In this document: piece by piece, positions 61,007 through 64,000 of the stretch
How the letters are laid out: the number at the start of each line of letters is the position of its first letter
Numbering within the stretch: position 1 is the first letter of the stretch
Origin: Buttiauxella izardii
GTDB lineage: Bacteria > Pseudomonadota > Gammaproteobacteria > Enterobacterales > Enterobacteriaceae
Assembly: GCF_003601925.1 (NCBI RefSeq)
Contig: NZ_QZWH01000038.1
Coordinates: 1 to 64,000, forward strand
Direction of reading: 5' to 3'
DNA: 64,000 bases
Notes under the pieces: generated by a model
Seen by the model: the letters and a program-made list of their open reading frames with translations, nothing else
The model's database searches: none
What the model was told of the DNA's origin: nothing
Position numbers and translations under genes: made by a program

Positions 61007-61579
61007 TTAATCTGCACGACCCATAGAACGCTTTTCAGCGATATGAATGCGGATCTTCTCACCCGTCACCATATATTCTGGAACCTGAATCACAAGCCCT
61101 GTGGACATGGTTGCAGGCTTAGTGCGGGAACTTGCTGACGCGCCTTTAATGCCCGGTGCGGTTTCAACAATTTCCAGATCCACAGTCTGTGGCAGTTCAA
61201 GCGCCAGCAGTTGACCATCCCAGGTCAGAACCTGCATATCTGGCATGCCGCCTTCAGGAATGAATTGCAGCTCTTCTTCAATCTGATCTTTGGTGAAGAT
61301 ATACGGGGTGTAATCTTCTTTATCCATGAACACGTATTCGTTGCCATCGATATAAGAGAAATCAACGTAACGGCGGGTCAGGGTAATGGTGTCGACGATA
61401 TCGTCACCTTTAAAGCGCTCTTCAACTTTCTGGCCAGTGCGGACATCAGAAAAACGCATTTTATAAAGGGTTGCAGCGCCGCGTGCGCTAGGTGCCTGAA
61501 TATCGATATCTTTAACAATCAGCAGCTTGCCGTTGTAATTCAGTACCATACCCTTTTTGATTTCGTTAGCTCTTGGCAT
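61007..61579 (-). CDS. efpL: elongation factor P-like protein EfpL (YeiP)
   Basis: A 190-residue EF-P paralogue with three beta-barrel domains (KOW-like, central and C-terminal OB). The tip loop is [11 protein letters not shown], with an Arg where canonical EF-P has a modified Lys. It helps ribosomes at difficult peptide bonds. Length and sequence match E. coli YeiP. Confidence 0.96.
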   Translation of the reverse strand: MPRANEIKKGMVLNYNGKLLIVKDIDIQAPSARGAATLYKMRFSDVRTGQKVEERFKGDDIVDTITLTRRYVDFSYIDGNEYVFMDKEDYTPYIFTKDQIEEELQFIPEGGMPDMQVLTWDGQLLALELPQTVDLEIVETAPGIKGASASSRTKPATMSTGLVIQVPEYMVTGEKIRIHIAEKRSMGRAD

Positions 61580-61746
61580 CGAAGTTTCCTGTAAAAAATT
61601 GAGGAGCGAAAATATTGCGTCAAATTACTCGCGAGGCGTGTTTCAGGCAAGCGGATTTCATCTCTGAAATTATATAAATCTACGTAGTAAAGCCGCGTCG
61701 TCGCTGCTACAGTCCAGATCCTTGTCAGCCCACCGGAGCAATGCTG

Positions 61747-62001
61747 ATGGACTGCCGTCCCGATTGTGGCGCGTGTTGCACAGCGCCTTCTGTATCAAGC
61801 CCCATCCCCGGAATGCCTGATGGCAAACCCGCCAACACCATTTGCGTTCAGCTTGGAGCAGACATGCGCTGCAAAATCTTTACTTCGCCGCTTAGGCCAA
61901 AGGTCTGCGCAAGTCTGCAAGCGTCCCGCGAGATGTGTGGCACCACGCGCCAACAGGCGATGGATTACCTGATTTATCTCGAAGAAGCGACGGCACCTTA
62001 A
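61747..62001 (+). CDS. yeiW: UPF0153 Cys-rich protein YeiW
   Basis: An 84-residue protein with the CxxCxxCC motif ([14 protein letters not shown]) and later Cys in [14 protein letters not shown], a likely metal site of the YkgJ/UPF0153 family. GGAG lies 8 nt before the ATG, which gives the E. coli YeiW length. It overlaps the end of setB by 4 nt. The function is unknown. Confidence 0.93.
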   Translation: MDCRPDCGACCTAPSVSSPIPGMPDGKPANTICVQLGADMRCKIFTSPLRPKVCASLQASREMCGTTRQQAMDYLIYLEEATAP

Positions 62002-63179
62002 ATATCTTTGATTCTCGCCATGCAATACGCGGTGATGGCAATCATTCCCAACGCGATATAAAACACGGTGTGGTAATTCCAGATTTCTGCCACTACACCG
62101 GCCATCGAGCCTGCAATAATCCAGCCGACACGCGTGGTATTAGTATAAAGCGTTGTTGCGGCACCGGCCTGGCCGGGCATTAAATCCTGGAAATACAACA
62201 TGCCGATACCCGCCAGAATGCCGATGAAAATCGCGTTCAGCAGTTGCAGGCCAAGCAGCATATATTCGTTGTGTATCGTCAGCATCCCAATATAGAAAAA
62301 CAGACCCGCCACGCCCGCAATGCGCATCAGGAAGCGTTTACCAAAGCGTTTCGCGTAATAACCGGCAATCAGCATGGTTGGGATTTCAAGCCCGGCCGCC
62401 GTCCCCATCATCACGCCCGCCAGTTTCTCCGGCAGATGTAATTCATTAATGATGTAGAGCGGCATATTGATGATGTAGAGGCTGTTGCAGCCCCACATCA
62501 TGGTGCAGGCGACAAACAGCAACAGCGCATCACGTCGGTTGCGGCGCGGCGCTTCAAGCTTAGTGGTTTTCGCCGCCAACTCTTTACGCATCGACGGTAA
62601 TAGCAACCGCACCATCACACTGCACACCACAAACGCAAACGCGGCGCACAAATACATCGTCGTAAAGCCAAAACCCAGAGCCAGTGCGTAAGCGATAGGC
62701 GGGCCAATGACCCATGCCAGCGAAACCTGCGCACGCAAAATGGAGCTGAACATTACCGCTTCACGGCCTGTGTGGTCAGCGTGCTCGCGGGCCAGGGCAA
62801 ACATTTGCGGGTTGGCGGTGGAGCCGAAACTGCTGAGGAACACGCCGACAAACAGCAACACGAAATAGTTACGGTTCCAGGCAAACAGTACACAGGCGAG
62901 TGCACCCAATAAGCAGCAGACAAAAATCAGCGATTTACGGTCGCCTTTGCGATCGGAACGTCCCGCTAAAAACTGGCTGACCAAAATTCCGATGACCGCA
63001 CTTCCGGTGAAAAAGAAGCCGACCATTGCCGGGCGGACGTGAACTTCTTCTGTCAGAAACAGGCTCAGCGTCGGGGTTTGTAATGCGCCCGCAATTCCGG
63101 TTAAAAAAGCTACAATCAAGAAGGCAGAAGAAGTGATATCAAGGGGCTTTCGGGTTGCTGCTATGGGGGAGTTTTGCAT
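61998..63179 (-). CDS. setB: sugar efflux transporter SetB (MFS)
   Basis: A 393-residue major facilitator with 12 membrane helices ([19 protein letters not shown] is helix 1; [13 protein letters not shown] is the loop 2-3 motif). It matches E. coli SetB in length and position next to fruB. SetB exports lactose, glucose and analogues. The start at [11 protein letters not shown] follows GAGAG. Confidence 0.95.
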   Translation of the reverse strand: MQNSPIAATRKPLDITSSAFLIVAFLTGIAGALQTPTLSLFLTEEVHVRPAMVGFFFTGSAVIGILVSQFLAGRSDRKGDRKSLIFVCCLLGALACVLFAWNRNYFVLLFVGVFLSSFGSTANPQMFALAREHADHTGREAVMFSSILRAQVSLAWVIGPPIAYALALGFGFTTMYLCAAFAFVVCSVMVRLLLPSMRKELAAKTTKLEAPRRNRRDALLLFVACTMMWGCNSLYIINMPLYIINELHLPEKLAGVMMGTAAGLEIPTMLIAGYYAKRFGKRFLMRIAGVAGLFFYIGMLTIHNEYMLLGLQLLNAIFIGILAGIGMLYFQDLMPGQAGAATTLYTNTTRVGWIIAGSMAGVVAEIWNYHTVFYIALGMIAITAYCMARIKDI

Positions 63180-63331
63180 GCTCTCGGAGTCGATTATCAA
63201 TGAACGCGCGGAGTTTACGCGCCTTACCTGTAAATAAACAGTTGTTCAAATCAAAAGCGACACGAATAGATAAAACGCTGTTCCTGGATGTGTTCAGCAA
63301 AAGCTGACGTTAAAAAATAATGTGCTGAACG

Positions 63332-63353
63332 CACTGTGATGCTGCTCACTTTT
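63332..63353 (+). promoter_or_regulatory. CRP-like site upstream of fruB
   Basis: TGTGA-tgctgc-TCACT lies in the 370-bp gap between setB and fruB. Confidence 0.6.
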
Positions 63354-63450
63354 GCTGCGGTGATGGCGTTAAAAATGTGCGTAACCTCTAAATTCCGGTA
63401 ACGAAATGACAACATCTCTTGCCTGAATCGCTGAGGATCTCCACACTAAT

Positions 63451-63462
63451 TGAAACGTTTCA
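63451..63462 (+). promoter_or_regulatory. Cra (FruR) operator O1 of the fru operon
   Basis: TGAAACGTTTCA is a perfect palindrome and matches the Cra consensus core. It lies about 90 nt before fruB. Confidence 0.85.
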
Positions 63463-63514
63463 GCGTCGTCTTATTTTAGTTCAGGAGTGGGATGGCGCAT
63501 TTTTTCTCATTGCA

Positions 63515-63530
63515 GCTGAATCGTTTCAAT
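63515..63530 (+). promoter_or_regulatory. Cra (FruR) operator O2 of the fru operon
   Basis: GCTGAATCGTTTCAAT is a good Cra site just before the fruB ribosome-binding site. Two Cra operators also flank the E. coli fruB promoter. Confidence 0.85.
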
Positions 63531-63549
63531 TCAGCAGGAGAGGAGATCC

Positions 63550-64000
63550 ATGTTCCAGTTATCTGTACAAGATATTCATCCGGGCGCAAGCGCCGGAAAT
63601 AAAGAAGAAGCCATACGCCAGGTTGCCGCCGCGCTCGCGCAGGCCGGGAACGTCAGCATCGGCTACGTAGAAGGTATGCTGGCCCGCGAGCTTCAAACCT
63701 CCACCTATCTGGGCAACGGCATTGCCATTCCACACGGCACCACCGATACCCGTGATTTGGTGCTGAAAACTGGCGTGCAAGTGTTCCAGTTCCCGCAGGG
63801 AATCGAGTGGGGCGAAGGCCAGACTGCCTATGTGGCAATTGGTATCGCAGCCAGCTCCGACGAGCATCTTGGTTTACTGCGTCAGCTGACGCATGTGCTT
63901 AGCGATGATGAAGTTGCTGAACAACTCAAATCTGCAACTTCAGCAGAAGAGCTGCGTGCTCTGCTGATGGGTGAAAAACAATCCGCCTCTTTGCTGTTTG
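63550..64000 (+). CDS. fruB: fructose PTS EIIA-FPr protein FruB, 5' part only
   Basis: 150 codons are visible before the window ends. They cover the EIIA domain with the phosphorylated His in [10 protein letters not shown]; the FPr domain is outside. AGGAGA precedes the ATG. It is controlled by the two Cra operators upstream and should be followed by fruK and fruA. Confidence 0.96.
   Translation, partial: MFQLSVQDIHPGASAGNKEEAIRQVAAALAQAGNVSIGYVEGMLARELQTSTYLGNGIAIPHGTTDTRDLVLKTGVQVFQFPQGIEWGEGQTAYVAIGIAASSDEHLGLLRQLTHVLSDDEVAEQLKSATSAEELRALLMGEKQSASLLF

Overview
The window is chromosomal DNA of an enterobacterium (Enterobacteriaceae; about 50 percent GC by eye). Nearly every gene is a close homologue of an Escherichia coli K-12 gene in conserved local order, but details such as the mixed tRNA-Lys/Val cluster, uxuA beside yeiQ, a vgrG-rhs pair beside mngR and an unusual umuDC locus place it outside Escherichia. 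A Buttiauxella/Kluyvera-like relative is plausible; the genus cannot be fixed from this window alone.

Layout. (1) 1-4.3 kb: an accessory type VI secretion pair, vgrG followed by a PAAR-Rhs gene that runs off the left edge. (2) 4.5-10.1 kb: mngR/mngAB, 2-O-alpha-mannosyl-D-glycerate uptake and hydrolysis. (3) 10.1-19.7 kb: cydABX-ybgE (cytochrome bd-I) and ybgC-tolQRAB-pal-cpoB (Tol-Pal envelope machine). (4) 19.8-20.5 kb: a tRNA operon (Lys-Lys-Lys-Val-Lys) ending in a split tRNA-Lys remnant and a terminator. (5) 20.6-33.4 kb: nadA-pnuC, zitB, ybgS, aroG, gpmA, galETKM with its full operator set, modEF and acrZ. (6) 33.4-39.3 kb: an atypical block of yjiN, a LexA-controlled umuDC whose UmuD is born in a UmuD'-like form, a PTS EIIC-EAL fusion protein, an AT-rich gap and tRNA-Pro. 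(7) 39.4-64 kb: the E. coli 48-49 min region in reverse (yejM, yejL, yejK, rplY, radD, rsuA, bcr, yejG, yejABEF, pdeN, mepS, lpxT, yeiR, yeiQ), then uxuA, efpL, yeiW, setB and the start of fruB.

acrZ is normally followed by modABC, and proL by narP. Joining acrZ to proL with the yej block reversed is what one inversion across the replication terminus would produce. The block at 33.4-39.3 kb sits exactly on that junction.

The most unusual points are: (a) the umuD gene, which lacks the N-terminal arm, the Cys-Gly cleavage site and the catalytic lysine, and follows a 17-codon leader ORF behind a near-consensus LexA box; (b) the EIIC-EAL fusion, a probable carbohydrate-responsive c-di-GMP phosphodiesterase that overlaps umuC tail to tail; (c) the tRNA-Lys 3' remnant split in its T-loop by a multi-hairpin insert; (d) an ERIC element that supplies the ribosome-binding site of radD. 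Product names rest on recalled similarity to E. coli proteins and visible motifs; no database search was run.
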